Source: Macrosoma leucophasiata (lineage: Eukaryota > Arthropoda > Insecta > Lepidoptera > Hedylidae). Taken from it: 64,000 nt of DNA. The number at the start of each line of letters is the position of its first letter. Within the stretch, counting starts at the first letter, position 1. The stretch is from positions 21,158,001 to 21,222,000 of the forward strand of contig JAWQUS010000007.1 of the NCBI GenBank assembly GCA_036365455.1, read 5' to 3'. Under the pieces are notes generated by a model that ran no database searches, had not been told where the DNA came from, and saw only the letters and a list, made by a program, of their open reading frames with translations. The translations under genes and the position numbers were made by a program. This document shows positions 49,732-60,844 of the stretch, in pieces.

Positions 49732-51335
49732 TGAAGAGTAAGAAACTTGGCTCTACACAAGGTCTGATAACTAATTGACAGTGCGACCGATATGGTCTCC
49801 TCTTCGTGTTATTTTACATGAAAATGTTTTTTTGTGTCATTTATACTGATTTACATGGCATCCGTTCATTTTACCGACAAACGTTACAAATCTCTTTATA
49901 ACAAAACCAACGTTTCGCAACGATTTAATTTCACATCTCAACTTTCCATAACTACATCACTGCTATTGTAACTACAATTAGGGAACCGATTTACATATTA
50001 TATATTATATTATGCGTAAAAGTGCAAAACCGAACCCGTTAATTAGTCAATAAAGCTTTCATTATTTTAGTCATCTGTCTATTAGGAGTATTAAAAAAAA
50101 CATTTTTTAACCCTCAAAAACGTACCAAATTTATCTACGCTGAATTCAACGCAAAAATATTGTTTTCTGCAAAATATCAAAACATTGTCAATATGATGCG
50201 TAAAATCGATTCACTAATATCGAGACAGATGCACGACATTGTAACGTCACGCCTGTTAGTGACGTGACGATTGAATTGGGGCGAGAGTGACAGGGATGAA
50301 ATGTGTACGTCGTAGTTGGAATACATTATATAAGTGTATGAGGAAATATAGTCAAACACAATGTGTAACTGGTGTCAAGAGAGTCCTTCAGGGCTGGCAG
50401 TCCGCTGGCAACTCACAACATCAGAAAGTATGTAAATAAATAAACTGTTTGCTGTATTTTTCCGCTTTTTTTTCTCTTTTTATGTTATCTCTGATCGTCA
50501 TGCTGAAGAAATCTTAATCTTTTTCTCTCTTAGAAGAGCTTGCCGCAATTTTTCAATTTCATTACTACTCGAGGTGTAATAAAATCTTGAAGATCATGAA
50601 TTAAAAAATGAATCCTGTGTTTAAAAATGTGCGATTATGGATACATGGAATAGGTGCCGATAGAACTGTTATGTAAAACAGAATTAGCTTATTTTAGCGC
50701 TAAAAACTAACACTACTACCACATAGCGGTAAGTAAAATAGGTAGGTAATGCTCAGTAAAAACATTTTAAAAATTCAATAGTAATATGGCAAATGCATGT
50801 CCGTTTGCTACTGTCACTCAGTTTGACAAAGGACTTTGTCGTGCTCTCTTTCCTATCCCAATATATCTTACACAAGTTTCACATAAAACTGTCATGCTAT
50901 TCCCGACTTACTGACACACGCTATATACTCGTACAGTAGTTACGTAACAAAAGTACATCGACAAATTCCGTTTTTACCCCATTCCAACAAATCTGGTAGT
51001 ATTTTCCCAGCGGACGCTAACTGGGCACGTTCGGGCCAATTTGCGCCACGTGCGTTTGGGGGTTAACGAGCGGGCTTACAATTTATTTAGGGGTTTCGTT
51101 AAGACGATAGTAATGGAAGTCCCAATTCGGAATTTAGAGCGTTTTAGTGTTTTCTGATTTTCTTATAAGTTAAATTTAATATAGCTGATTATTTACTTTA
51201 ATATAACTTTGTCTGATTATTTTGCTTTTTGTTTACGCTTGGAAGCGGGACAACTTCGTTATAAATCATATTCCATATTAATGCAGAGTCCAAGCAATCA
51301 CTTCTTCCATGGAAAAGTAGATTACTTCGTCGGTT
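49732..51335. other. Long unassigned interval; one LINE-1 scrap
   Basis: TCAAGAGAGTCCTTCAGGGC TGGCAG at 50376-50401 matches the C-terminal VKRVLQGWQ coding stretch of LINE-1 (61518 frame). An ACGTCACGCC/GTGACGTGACG pair near 50231-50250 is a small palindrome. Otherwise no gene, no long repeat. Confidence 0.45.
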
Positions 51336-51464
51336 AGGCCTCAGGAGTGGTAACGCATCTGCATTTTGACCTTGGTCTTTGGGTAGGTATCTATAGGCTG
51401 CAGTCATCACTTAACATCAATGTGAACTGCATGCTTGTTTGCCACTTCCATTACATAAAAAAAC
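51336..51464 (+). mobile_element. SINE-A 3' part
   Basis: Near-consensus from AGGCCTCAGGAGTGGTAACG to TTCCATTACATAAAAAAAC. 5'-truncated. It joins a SINE-T1 fragment with no spacer at 51465. Confidence 0.8.
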
Positions 51465-51641
51465 AAATGGCGAGCTGGTTGAAATCTCCGGGCACATTAC
51501 CAAACTTCGAGGTACTGGGAAACTTCCAGAAAATGGAAAAATCCCAATAGAACCAGAGATAAAGGATTTTACACCATTATCTCTGATAGGCCGCCGATCC
51601 GGGACTCGAGCCCAGGACCCTAGCGTAGTAATAGTGGGAAT
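51465..51641 (-). mobile_element. SINE-T1 5' part
   Basis: Contains the body from GAAATCTCCGGGCACATTAC to AACCAGAGATAAAGGATT and a tRNA-like head ending near AGTAATAGTGGGAATGG. The TTGCATGTATGC 3' part is missing, replaced by the SINE-A, so one of the two inserted into the other or they share a breakpoint. Confidence 0.65.
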
Positions 51642-52056
51642 GGCAATAAAAGGTTGTTAATGGTCTGGTCAGTTCATTTTCGCATCTGTCAACTAACTTA
51701 AACATTAACAATCAATTTCGATTAATTCGTAAATTACACCCACATGAGCACTATCGACAACACATTGCACCCGAAAAATAAAATTAAAATTTTAAATTGA
51801 AAAATGTGTCTTACCGGCACTGAAAATAAAGTCCATTCTCAGTAAACAGGAGCATTATCGTAAATTGTGTCACCGACTAGTGTGCAATACTCATAAACGT
51901 GTGTCAGTGTAAAATACTCCTATGATGTTCCCACGTGCCGTTTTATTGTTGTCATACCATTTTGTATGGATCTCGCGATGATAATGTGTTTACAAACTTT
52001 ACTATAAAATATGTTTAGATTAAAAGTGTAGCTTTAGACTCGTCAAACAGAAGATG
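51642..52056. other. Unassigned spacer
   Basis: No recognised feature. Confidence 0.5.
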
Positions 52057-52343
52057 ATGATGATAGAGCTCCAGTGACGGAGCTCGCGGGCGTAGGCACC
52101 ACCGCATTACCTGATTTACTTGCCGCTAAATGGTAGTGTTCAGCACTATCGTGTTCCGGTCAGGTGGTAATGTACGGCCCTGTAATTTCCGGCACAGAGG
52201 CAAAACACCTTAGGCCTCAGGAGTGGTAACGCATTTGCATTTTGACCTTGGTCTTTGTGTGGGTGTCTATAGGCTGCAGTCATCACTTAACATCAATGTG
52301 AACTGCATGCTTGTTTGCCACTTCAATTACATAAAAAAAAAAA
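52057..52343 (+). mobile_element. SINE-A, near full length
   Basis: The 5' end is altered to GATGATGATGATAGAGCTCC; the body has the CCTGATTTACTTGCC variant shared with 21077. Tail ACATAAAAAAAAAAA. Confidence 0.85.
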
Positions 52344-52356
52344 TGATAGTTATTAC

Positions 52357-52480
52357 GGGTCCACATTACCATCTAACTTATGATAGTGCTAAACTCTACC
52401 ATTTGGTGACAGATAAATTAGGTAAAGCGGTAGTGCTACGCCCTTGACCTCCTACGTTTGGAACTCTACCATCAGTTAAA
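52357..52480 (-). mobile_element. SINE-A 5' half, old
   Basis: ACGGGTCCACATTACCATCT, GATAGTGCTAAACTCTACC, TTTGGTGACAGATAAATTAG and GGAACTCTACCATCAGT. A member of the older subfamily, back to back with the young copy before it. Confidence 0.6.
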
Positions 52481-53767
52481 ATCTATAGATGAAGAACTAG
52501 AACTATTAGGATCACTGGTTTACATTTATTTATTTAAGCTTTATTATTTCCAACAACCTTATTTAACAAGTTATTTTTAAGTATAACTAGGTATGTAGCT
52601 TAGTTCATACATTGAATTTTGTTATTGGAACCTCTGGTTTACATAATAATATATGTGGCAAAAGAGATGTTGCTAGCTCCGCTCTGGTTCGTACACGTCC
52701 TCAAAAAAATGGTTAATTAAAAAAGAATCCGAAAAAAATACAAATAATTTATTCAAGAATATATTTTAGAGTTACAACCACATTTCATTCAAACGATTTT
52801 ATCATTTTCAACCATGTTCAACATGGCGGCGATACAGCCGACGCTTGGGATAGTACTTATGTATATAAAACAAAACTAATGCTATCTGTATCTTACTAGT
52901 GCATCACATATTATAAAAAAAACGATGTATCAAATCTATCAATTCAAAGGAGTTCCGATGAATTTCTTTAAATTGGAAATCGATTAGTATTAAGTTCTTA
53001 GTATTAACACATGAAATCGATTTCGATAGTATTTAGAAAATATTCCTTTTTTCTCCAAGTACCTACCTACAAGTACCAAAAAATGAAAATGTCATAATGA
53101 CATCGCCCGCCATATTCGCCATGTTGGTTTTGAGTTGCAATTCTAAATGCAAATAATGTTTTGTAACTGCAAACAAAGCTAAATAAGTGAAAATATGCAG
53201 TAAAAACGTTATTATATTGATGGCCGGAGGTCCATATATTTCTGCAAAATCTCATTTCAACTCAATTCGCCCAGTGTGTGATAGACAGACTGACATACAG
53301 ACACACGCACGAGTGATATTTTAAGGGTTCCATTTATTTATTTTGAAATTTGTTTCCCTAAAAAATTAAAGCAGTGTTCTTGAGATTTTTAATAATTACA
53401 CATGTGGTGTGCTCATATCTTTTATAATAACAAAGATATTTTTTATCTATGTAACTCAATAAATCTGTATGTGCAGATAAACATCGCATACTTTATTTAT
53501 ATAAAGTACATATTTTTAAATATGTACTTGTACAGAACCAAAAGGGGACCCAACTAACTGCGCACAGAACTCTATAGTGAGGTATAGGTCTTGTTAGTGT
53601 GGTCCATTGTAAACCGATACATTTGTGTAGTTTACCCCAAAATGTCAGAAAGTGGGGTGTTGCGCCATAGACAGTGACACGTGTGCGACATTTGAAAATG
53701 TGAACTATTGAAATAATTCGACGCAATTATGTGGTGGCGAAAGATATCTAGCTATAAACATTTATAT
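52481..53767. other. Long unassigned interval
   Basis: AT-rich, with only short frames of biased composition. GATAGACAGACTGACATACA near 53281 is a short microsatellite. No gene or shared repeat recognised. Confidence 0.45.
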
Positions 53768-53987
53768 AAAATAAAAATAAATAAATACGCTTACACTCAC
53801 AGCCCCACACTAGGTATAAACCTGTGTCGTGGGTGCCGTCGTATACACACAACACATACACAAACACCCAGATCCGAAACAAATATCTGTAGGCCATACA
53901 AATATTAATCCCGGTGCGGGGATCGAACCCGCGACCCTTCGAATCAAACGGTCGTCTCACACCGCTGGACTTACCGGGTCGTCGTTG
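53768..53987 (-). mobile_element. SINE-T2, full length
   Basis: Minus-strand head GACGACCCGGTAAGTCCAGC, B box GCGGGTTCGATCCCCGCACC, body with TATGGCCTACAGATATTTGT, tail TATTTATTTATTTTTATTT. The intact B box makes this the best-preserved copy. Confidence 0.78.
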
Positions 53988-54029
53988 TTGATGACTCTTG
54001 ATGTATATTTTGAAAACAATAGGCTAAAT

Positions 54030-54072
54030 ATGTTTTTTTATGTCATGATGATGGCAAATAAGCATGCAGTTC
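54030..54072 (-). mobile_element. SINE-A 3' tip
   Basis: TTTTTTTATGTCATGATGAT then GGCAAATAAGCATGCAGTTC. Only about 40 bp; similarity stops at the start of the LINE-1 tail at 54073. Confidence 0.45.
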
Positions 54073-54300
54073 GTTTTTTATGTCATAAGGATAACAAGTG
54101 GTCACCGTCGCCTATGAATACCAGGGGAGTTGCTAACGCGCTGCCAGTCCTGAAGGACTCTTTTGACGCTGTTTTTGAAGAACCGCATTTTGTAGCACTG
54201 AGGGAACACCTCGGAGGGAAGTTTGTTTCACAATTTACACTTTCTGGGCAGAAAAAAACGCGAAAATCGCATTGTTGAGCACTGCACGGCACCGACTGGT
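54073..54300 (-). pseudogene. LINE-1 C-terminus, antisense copy
   Basis: The minus strand encodes pieces matching the frame at 61518: LPSEVFPQCYKMRFFKNS, VKRVLQDWQRVSNSPG and IHRRR then stop, and begins its 3' UTR with TGACCACTTGTTATCCTTAT, GACATAAAAAA. Frameshifted near CCGACTGG. A second independent copy of the CR1/Jockey-like LINE. Confidence 0.7.
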
Positions 54301-54345
54301 CGGTGAGTTTGGAACTGCTCAACTCTCGGTTTACATAGAAGTTAA

Positions 54346-54518
54346 GAAGTTATACAGATGTGGTGCCACCCCTGAGGCCTAAACTGTTTTGCCTCCGTGG
54401 TACTTATTAGGGGGCTATACGTCACCATCTAATCAGGACACGGTAGAGCTGAACACTACTATTTGACGGCAGATAGAAGAGGTTATGTGGTACGCACATG
54501 GGTTCCGCCACTGTTTGT
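54346..54518 (-). mobile_element. SINE-A 5' part, old
   Basis: AGATGTGGTGCCACCCCTGA, TACGTCACCATCTAATCAGG, TTTGACGGCAGATAGAAGAG and a degraded GGGTTCCGCCACTG. Older subfamily (GGCAGATA). Confidence 0.55.
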
Positions 54519-54521
54519 TAT

Positions 54522-54740
54522 TCCTCATCATCATAATTTCAACCGTAAGACGTCCACTTGTGCGGCTGGATAAAATCTTCCGCCAAAGATTGCCACAACA
54601 AACGATCCTGGGCCACCCTCCGTAAACATCACCAGGTCGGCCATCCACCTTGTGGGGGCCTACGCTTCTGGTAGGCGGTCGCCTATCAAGAACTCTTCTG
54701 CCCTAACGGCCGCTGGTTTCACGAGCTATGTACCCACCCT
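54522..54740 (-). pseudogene. LINE-5 C-terminus and 3' tail
   Basis: Plus strand: CTCATCATCATAATTTCAAC then CGTAAGACGTCCACTTGTGC. The minus strand encodes MDGRPGDVYGGWPRIVCCGN then LWRKILS, resembling the RW-x-DD, W-x-x-A-x-DR, W end region of RTE-type polyproteins, though degraded. The longest coding remnant of this family in the window. Confidence 0.5.
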
Positions 54741-55371
54741 GCCCACTGCGACTTCAGTTTCGTTATACGGTGGGTTATTTTGGTGCTCATGCGGATCTTC
54801 ATATTTCTGATCCGCAAGGAAACTGACAACACATACTGGTCAAAGACGAATGTCTTTCGTATTATCTCTGTCATATTTTTATTTTTAACATAAAGATTTT
54901 TTGAGACACTGCGGTTAATTGGACGAGAAGATGTATCGCAGCTTTCAGAACGCTGCCCAACACAGTTAGATTTCTACCTAAATTCAGAAGGAATTAAGCC
55001 CAAAAAAATACCTTTTTTTGGGCTTATTTCCATCTGAATAGCATTTTTTGAATAATAATTGTTGCGTTTAAGGTATTGTACGCTCACTGCCAAAATCTAT
55101 TAAGCGGTATATTAGGTCAATTCCAACATTATTCGTGAAACCTCTTTCATAAATGTTCCAATCTAACATTACGCATTGTGTGGGGTGTCCAGTGTATAAT
55201 AAAGTCATATATCATGGGACATTATTGATTTACATAAAAGTGATTTAGCCCATTTTTGTATTGCGACTGAATATTGTATAGATTTTTGGCAATAACCATT
55301 TATTATAATAACCGTGTCATATGGGTCCATTGTGGGAAATCCGGGGCGGAGTTGATGAGTTTTTCTTAAAT
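54741..55371. other. Unassigned; hairpin with 27-bp arms
   Basis: The hairpin at 54982-55039 has arms 54982-55008 and 55013-55039 with two mismatches and a 4-base loop TACC. The arm core is AAGCCCAAAAAAA. The rest is unrecognised. Confidence 0.55.
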
Positions 55372-55662
55372 ATTTTTTTTTATGTAATGAAAGTGGCAAA
55401 CAAGCATGCAGTTCACATTGATGTTAAGTGATGACTGCAGCCTATAGACACCCATACAAAGACCAAGGTCAAAATTCAGATGCGTTACCACTCCTGAGGC
55501 CTAAGGTGTTACGCCTCTGTGCCAGAAATTACAGGGCCGTACATTACCACCTCGCCGGAACACGATAGTGCTGAACACTACCATTTAGCGGCAAGTAGGC
55601 ACATTAAGTAATGCGGTGGAGCCTACGCCCGCGAGCTCCGTCACTGGAGCTCTACCACCAGT
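55372..55662 (-). mobile_element. SINE-A, full length
   Basis: T-run start, near-consensus; AAGTAGGCACATTAAGTAATG replaces AAGTATATTAGGTAATG. 5' end CACCAGT at 55662. Confidence 0.87.
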
Positions 55663-56056
55663 AAATAAATTATGAAGGATATTGACCACCTGATTCATTC
55701 ACAATGTTTAAAAATAAAAATGAGGCACTGAAATGTATGCACGCGCATAAATTCTAAACGACTGCACCAAATTGGATAAATCCTTATTTTTTGTGTTCTA
55801 TAAAAAAAATATAGCAAAAATGAAAAACCTCCGTTGGCGTTTTTTTTACTAAATAATGGAAGTACAAATTTTGTGATAAAAAATAATAATTTCATGTTTT
55901 AAATTCAAGAGAAATGTATTACTATGCAGATAAATCAATACATAAAGAGATTTATTAGATGGGCGGTACATTTTGTGTATGTAGTTATTAGCATTTTATG
56001 TAATTATTAAGGGGTTAAGATAGGTAGACAAAATCACTTGATTGTTGGTGTTCGTT
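55663..56056. other. Unassigned AT-rich spacer
   Basis: No recognised feature. Confidence 0.5.
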
Positions 56057-56370
56057 TATTTTTATGTAATGGAAGCGGCAAATAAGCTTGCAGTTCACAT
56101 TGATGTTAAGTGTTGACTGCAGCCTATAGACATTTACATAAAGACCAAGGTCAAAATGCAGATGCGTTACCACTCCTGAGGCCTAAGGTGTTATGCCTCT
56201 GTACCGGAAATTACAAGACCAATTACATTATTACAAGAAATTACATTACCACCTGACCGAAACACGATAATGCTGAACACTACCATTTAGCGGCAAGTAG
56301 GTAGGTATATTAGGTAATGCGGTGGTGCCTACGCCTGCGAGTTCCGTCACTGGAGCTCTATAATCAGTAA
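56057..56370 (-). mobile_element. SINE-A, full length with insertion
   Basis: About 24 bp extra (ACCAATTACATTATTACAAG) appear near 56219 as an imperfect local duplication of AAATTACA, and GTAGGTAGGTATATTAGG expands the CTTGCC segment. 5' end TATAATCAGT. Confidence 0.8.
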
Positions 56371-56399
56371 AAAAGTCGTTGTTATTTATAAAAATATGT

Positions 56400-56745
56400 G
56401 TTATATGTATTGTATCTTCACGCCAGGTCCCTAACGGGGTAGGCAGAGAGTGTAGAGCGCCAGACATCCCGGTTCTGACAAACCTCTCGTGCCTCGTCTA
56501 CCTTCATCATTCTCTTCATACATGCACGCCGATTCCTAAGACTTTTGACCCCACCATCAGACAGAACTCGACCTATTTGGTCATGGTAGGTCAGCCTTGG
56601 TCTTCCTGGGCCTCTGCAACCATCCACATTCGCATTGTATATCTGTTTAGTCATTCGCTCATTCGACATTCTTTCTATATGCCCGAACCATCGGAGCATG
56701 CCTTTTTTCATTTTTACACCGATACTATCATTCACACAAAGTTAT
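56400..56745 (-). pseudogene. LINE-3 reverse-transcriptase C-terminus
   Basis: The minus frame 56735-56418 reads MKKGMLRWFGHIERMSNE, RMTKQIYNANVDGC, GPGRPRLTYHDQIGRVL, LRNRRACMKRMMKVDEAREV, then NRDVWRSTLSAYPVRDLA and stop. LRWFGH-x-ER, GRPR and RRACM-x-x-M-x-VEEAREV are motifs I know from the region after the RT domain in insect LINE polyproteins. About 105 residues; the RT palm is absent. 5'-truncated, copied again at 47265. Confidence 0.7.
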
Positions 56746-56974
56746 ATGTATTGAAATCTAATTATTCATCTAGTTTTGAATGGACATAAAGCCCAATTAC
56801 TCGTTATTAGCTTAGGTCTTTAGGGCTCTAGGTTGGTCAATTTGTAAATTACGAACGTGACATACGAACATTTTGACAGGAATAAGTTCTTATTCAAAGC
56901 ATTAACATTTTTACGAACCAAAATTATTTCTTTCTAGACTGTTATATAAAAAAAACAAATAAACAAACTCTTTA

Positions 56975-57420
56975 TAATATATATTTTTTTATAGCCTCAA
57001 CTGTCCAACTGTCCCACTGCTGGGCAAAAGCCTCCCCTAATTTTTTCCACCTGTCGCGATCTTTCGCAACCTCAAGCCAGTCTGGTTCAAAGCGGTCGAG
57101 GTCATCTCGCCAGCGCTTCCGAGGTCGGCCTCTACAACGCCGAACATCCGGAATCCAGTCGGTACACCTTTTTGTCCACTTTTCTTCAGACATCCTACAA
57201 ATATGGCTCGCCCAATCCCATTTTAACCTTGCTGTTTTCAAGCCTATATCTATGATGGCGGTTTTTTCTCGCAAGACAGTATTGCGTATTTTATGACTAA
57301 GCTTTACGCCGAGGATGCTGCGCTCCATAACTCGTTGGCAAACTTTGAGTTTGAACTTCTGGGCATCAGTCAGTGACCAGTATAGATAATTTATGTTCTT
57401 TAACATATTTGATAAAGTTA
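56975..57420 (-). pseudogene. LINE-2 (RTE-like) C-terminus
   Basis: The minus frame reads (from about 57375) LTDAQKFKLKVCQRVMERSI, LGVKLSHKIRNTVLREKTAI, ARLKWDWASHICRMSEEKW, RRCRGRPRKRWRDDLDRF and KDRDRWKKLGEAFAQQWDSW. Q-RVMERSILG, LKW-WA-HI-R, GRP-RW-DD and QQWDSW are the conserved order at the end of RTE-clade proteins. The upstream part of the same open frame is unrelated. 3' end GAGGCTATAAAAAAA. It would follow an endonuclease-RT now missing. Confidence 0.82.
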
Positions 57421-57529
57421 AAGTAAGATGGCGCAACCCAGCCGGCAGCTTAAAGAGCGAGTATAATAAATTCAATAATTTCACAGAAAAAAGGACACTG
57501 ACGTATATACAAGTCATATATAATTTATA
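57421..57529. other. Short spacer
   Basis: AT-rich sequence between LINE-2 and the Helitron; nothing recognised. Confidence 0.5.
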
Positions 57530-57724
57530 ATATAAAAATATGTCGGGATGGCCTTCCTGACGCTATAACTCCAAAACGCACTAACCGATTTTCACAGTTT
57601 TGCATTCGTTGGAAAGGTCTCGGGCTCCGTGAGGTTTATAGCAAATAAGTAATAAGCAAGAAAATTCTGAAAAAAATATTTATAAAACGAAATCACGCGG
57701 GCGAAGCCGGGGGCAACAGCTAGT
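57530..57724 (+). mobile_element. Hel-4 Helitron, 3' end clear
   Basis: Ends CGCGGGCGAAGCCGGGGGCA ACAGCTAG before T at 57725, a GC-rich hairpin-capable stretch close to the CTAG end. The interior has CTCCAAAACGCACTAACCGA and GGAAAGGTCTCGGGCTCCG. The 5' end near ATAATTTATAATATAAAAAT is uncertain. Confidence 0.6.
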
Positions 57725-58193
57725 CAGTAATAAAAATCGATCCGCAAATTCGTGCACGTGCCCAACAATGCCGAACAATTTGACTGACAGCACAATACAA
57801 CGTTAATGCACCCTTGTTCTTTTGAATTTGCGAATTGTGGCCCCGAGGTAAACAAAAAAAGCTGGGATGAGTGGGGAACTTTTTCTTCGCGCTACGTTAT
57901 AAAATTAAGTCGCTGAGTAGCGAGTTCTAATAAATGATCGTAACGATATCTTTTTTATATAATGACAGAGAATATATAATAATACTACGTATAGAATGGA
58001 CACTTCGACGTCCCGCCCGATTTCCCCGCATCACCCAACCTCCTGTCCTCATATGGGCGACGGTTGGTAGTTCGTACGTGCTACGCACACAGGTGCGCGT
58101 GTAAATACACGTCACTGACTGATGTCTGTGTAATAGAGACCAAATAAAGCATTTGTATGGAATTTAGGCGGAGTGTCCGCGGTGTGGTAATGA
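57725..58193. other. Unassigned interval
   Basis: Moderately CG-rich near 58000-58110 (CTTCGACGTCCCGCCCGATT). No recognised gene or repeat; a GACGTGTATTTACACGCGC-like arrangement near 58097 is weakly palindromic. Confidence 0.4.
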
Positions 58194-58439
58194 TTAGCTG
58201 ACCCGGCAAACTTCGTATTGCCTCAGAATGACATAATGTGTCAAAGGTTTGATAGATACGAACTATTTGTATGGGAAACTGAAATTGTGTTTTTTACTAT
58301 TCCCCTTCTATTTCTTCATATTTTCTTACCTTTTAAACCTTGCCTGGACTTCCAAAAATAATTCCAAACCAAAATTAGCCAAATCGGGCCAGCTGTTCTC
58401 GAGTTTTAGCGAGAATAACGAGCAGCAATTGATTTTTAG
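58194..58439 (-). mobile_element. Hel-2 Helitron, interrupted at its start
   Basis: Plus strand begins TTAGCTGACCCGGCAAACTT (the 3' end, CTAG mutated to TTAG) and ends AGCAGCAATTGATTTTTA. The TATATATATAGA that should follow is displaced by REP-E and reappears near 58943-58950. Confidence 0.68.
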
Positions 58440-58935
58440 GGTTCCGTTCCGTTCTAAACAAGGAACCCTTATAGTTTCGCCATGTCCGTCTGTCTGTCTG
58501 TCTGTCCGTCTTGAAATTTGGCACACCTTAATTTTGCCGATAAAGTGGTAGAATAAAAACATGAAATATTTAGGGTAACCTCGCCTACATGTAACGCGTG
58601 GATATTTTTTTTTCGATTTAGTTAACGGTTCGTGACTTATTCAGCTTTAAAGTGAAAATTTTCGTTACAGTCAAGTGTCGCCCCCCCTACCAACTAAACC
58701 GTTGTTGCTAGAAATTCAAACTTTACGGAAATAGTAGCTACATATAACGAAATTAAAAGGAAAACTATCATACTTAAGTTGGCCTTTGCAAGTTTTCTAA
58801 TAATAGTCGACCAAATGTATTTTACTCGAAAATTTCGAACAACTCCATAGAAAATATTTATTTATTTTTTTCATTACATCTCTTACTCTGTAACTACGGA
58901 ACCCTACACTGCGCGTGGCCCGACATGCACTTGAC
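58440..58935 (+). mobile_element. REP-E element inserted in Hel-2
   Basis: AGGGTTCCGTTCCGTTCTAA, CCATGTCCGTCTGTCTGTCT, then TACGGAACCCTACACTGCGC GTGG and GCACTTGACCGGTTTT. Matches 29822-30486 in inverted order over the ends and several interior blocks (AAATTTGGCACACCTTAATT; CTAGAAATTCAAACTTTACG). About 495 bp against 665 bp for the other copy. Confidence 0.62.
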
Positions 58936-59261
58936 CGGTTTTATATATATAGGCAACCCGACCCAGCTAATATTAGGTATGTTGTGGGGACGCGTTCGAC
59001 ATCTTTGACAAAAACTGCGATATCTCGGTAAATACAAGTACAATATTGATAAATTATAGATATAAACCTTCCACAGAAACCTCTCTTTCCAACATTTTAA
59101 ATAGAAACATAATCCGTTCACAACTTTCCGAGATTAGCGCATACATACAGACAGAGAAAGTAGGGGGCTGAAAGATACTTTATACTCCTAATAAACATGC
59201 ACTGCACGTTGATATGTGAATATCCTACATTTTTTGTAAAGAAAATGGAAAGAAAAATTTG
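58936..59261. other. Repeat-like unassigned sequence
   Basis: TTATATATATAGGCAACCCG continues the displaced Hel-2 tip. Then CCGAGATTAGCGCATACATA CAGACAG near 59129-59155 resembles a phrase used by several moth repeats. No element could be delimited. Confidence 0.4.
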
Positions 59262-59336
59262 AGTTCAGGCGAAATTAGAACTCGCGACCACTGGGCATCT
59301 AGTCCAGCCGCTCTTCCAACTGAGCTACCGAAGTCC
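59262..59336 (-). mobile_element. SINE-T3 head
   Basis: Minus strand: GTGGACTTCGGTAGCTCAGT TGGAAGAGCGGCTGGACT (good A box and anticodon-arm-like region) then GTCGCGAGTTCTAATTTCGC (B box) and CAAATTTTTCTTTCC. It resembles a tRNA for about 70 bp, but the 5' and 3' acceptor strands do not pair. Same body as 60845. Confidence 0.6.
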
Positions 59337-59587
59337 ACGCTTGTTTTGTTAAATTTACCCTATACATTTTATTGCATTGCCATATGGCGGCGGTAACGAC
59401 ATCTATTGCCAACTATGCTAGTTGGCAATCGATATAATAAACTTTGCAGTTTAATAAATATCGTAACAAAGTCGCTTTTATCCTTAATAATTGTTTTTAT
59501 ATTATTTTTAAATACTGAACATACACAAAAAGGTCAAAATGCAGACCCATTGCCATCCTAAGGTTCGGTAATCAGAAAATAGTACTT
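59337..59587. other. Unassigned spacer
   Basis: An AACTATGCTAGTTGG partial palindrome lies near 59412. Nothing else recognised. Confidence 0.45.
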
Positions 59588-59785
59588 TAAAAAAAATACG
59601 CTTACACTCACACTTAAACCTGTGCCGCGTGTGCCGATGTACACATACAACACAAACACCCAGACCCCAAACTAAAAAAAAAAAAATTGTAGGCCATACA
59701 AATATTTTTCCCGGTGCAGGGATCTAACCCGCGACCCTTCTAATCAAACGGTCATCTCACACCGCTGGACTAACCGGGTGGTCAA
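59588..59785 (-). mobile_element. SINE-T2 copy
   Basis: Minus-strand head GACCACCCGGTTAGTCCAGC and GCGGGTTAGATCCCTGCACC (B box with one change). An A-run of 14 has replaced part of the ATATTTGTTTCGG body. Tail TATTTTTTTTAAAG. Confidence 0.7.
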
Positions 59786-59856
59786 AAGTTCTTGGCTATA
59801 GATTACAGGAAACCCCATAAGAAGTCTATGGTATTTATGATAACAGGCAGTTTATG

Positions 59857-60110
59857 AATTAGGCTTAGGCACCACCGCATTACCTTATAGGTAAACTTGC
59901 CGCTAAATGGTAGTGTTCAGCACTATCGTGTTCCGTTCAGGTGGTAATGTAGGGCTCTGTAATTTTTGGCACAGAGGCATAACACCTTAGGCCTCAGGAG
60001 TGGTAGCGCATCCGCATTTTGACCTCTGGTCTTTGTGTGAGTGTCTATAGGCATCACTTAACATCAATGTGAACTGCATGCTTGTTTGCCACTTACAATA
60101 CATAAAAAAA
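59857..60110 (+). mobile_element. SINE-A, 5'-truncated
   Basis: From GGCTTAGGCACCACCGCATT to CAATACATAAAAAAAAT; it lacks the first 35 bp and about 7 bp near GGCTGCAGTCATC. Confidence 0.82.
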
Positions 60111-60488
60111 ATATTACGTAATGTGACTTACTGTTCGGCAATTTTGTAAAATTGAGTTCAGTCACACTTTCCATAGAGTGTTGTGTGAAAATCTAAATGT
60201 TTTTACAAATGGCATTGGGGGCGAGATCTAATAAGTTATCATAGACCGTGAATTATTTTCATCCCCGCGTATCGAATTTTCGGATTAGATTTATTGAGGC
60301 GATTAATGTCCGATGTATCGATTTTAATTTCGATAATCGCTCGGCTGCAGATATTGGTAGGGTAGTTAATACCCACCCTAGGAATATTTTGGGGTTGTTG
60401 TTAAGTAATATTTGTGTTAGCTAGTTGATTTAAGTAACAAAAAAGTCGTTGGTTTAGATATAAGGTACACTTTGATGTAATGATGCTG
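60111..60488. other. Unassigned spacer
   Basis: No recognised repeat. GTATCGAATTTTCGG, CGATTTTAATTTCGATAATC near 60320 is AT/CG palindromic in parts. No gene. Confidence 0.45.
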
Positions 60489-60632
60489 GTTTGGTAATGT
60501 GCCCGGAGATGGCAACAGGTTCGCCACCTGTTACATGGGCCAAAACGTAACGTTTGTATGTATGCTTGAATGCATGCATTTACCTCTGCCTATTCCTTTG
60601 GTGATTACAGGCTTGAAGTTACGTTTTTATGG
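60489..60632 (+). mobile_element. SINE-T1 3' half
   Basis: Starts TTTGGTAATGTGCCCGGAGA TGGCAACAGG, contains GCCACCTGTTACATGGGCCA AAACGTAAC and ends AGGCTTGAAGTTACGTTTTT. 5'-truncated: no tRNA-like head. Confidence 0.7.
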
Positions 60633-60775
60633 TGGCAATCAAGCAGTTCCTTTGGATGGTAAGAGAATACTGCAGTTTATATCTTCACATAAAAACACAG
60701 GTCAAAATGCAGATACATTGCCTCTTCGTGAGGTCTAAGTTGTCTTGCCTTTACGGCAGTTGTTACGAGACCGTC
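60633..60775 (-). mobile_element. SINE-A, old, 3' part
   Basis: GGTGGCAATCAAGCAGTTCC, ATACTGCAGTTTATATCTTC, AGGTCAAAATGCAGATACAT and GTGAGGTCTAAGTTGTCTTG. It is interrupted after TTGTTACGAGACCG; a SINE-T3-containing stretch follows, and the 5' part resumes at about 61005. Confidence 0.55.
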
Positions 60776-60844
60776 TATTAGCAACCACCATAATTGTTTC
60801 ACCATCATAACAAAGAAATTAAAGAGAAATCGGAAACAAAAATT

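Noticed and set aside
53829..54278. 149-codon frame on the plus strand
   Set aside because: Antisense to a SINE-T2 and to the LINE-1 C-terminus; a chance frame across two repeats.
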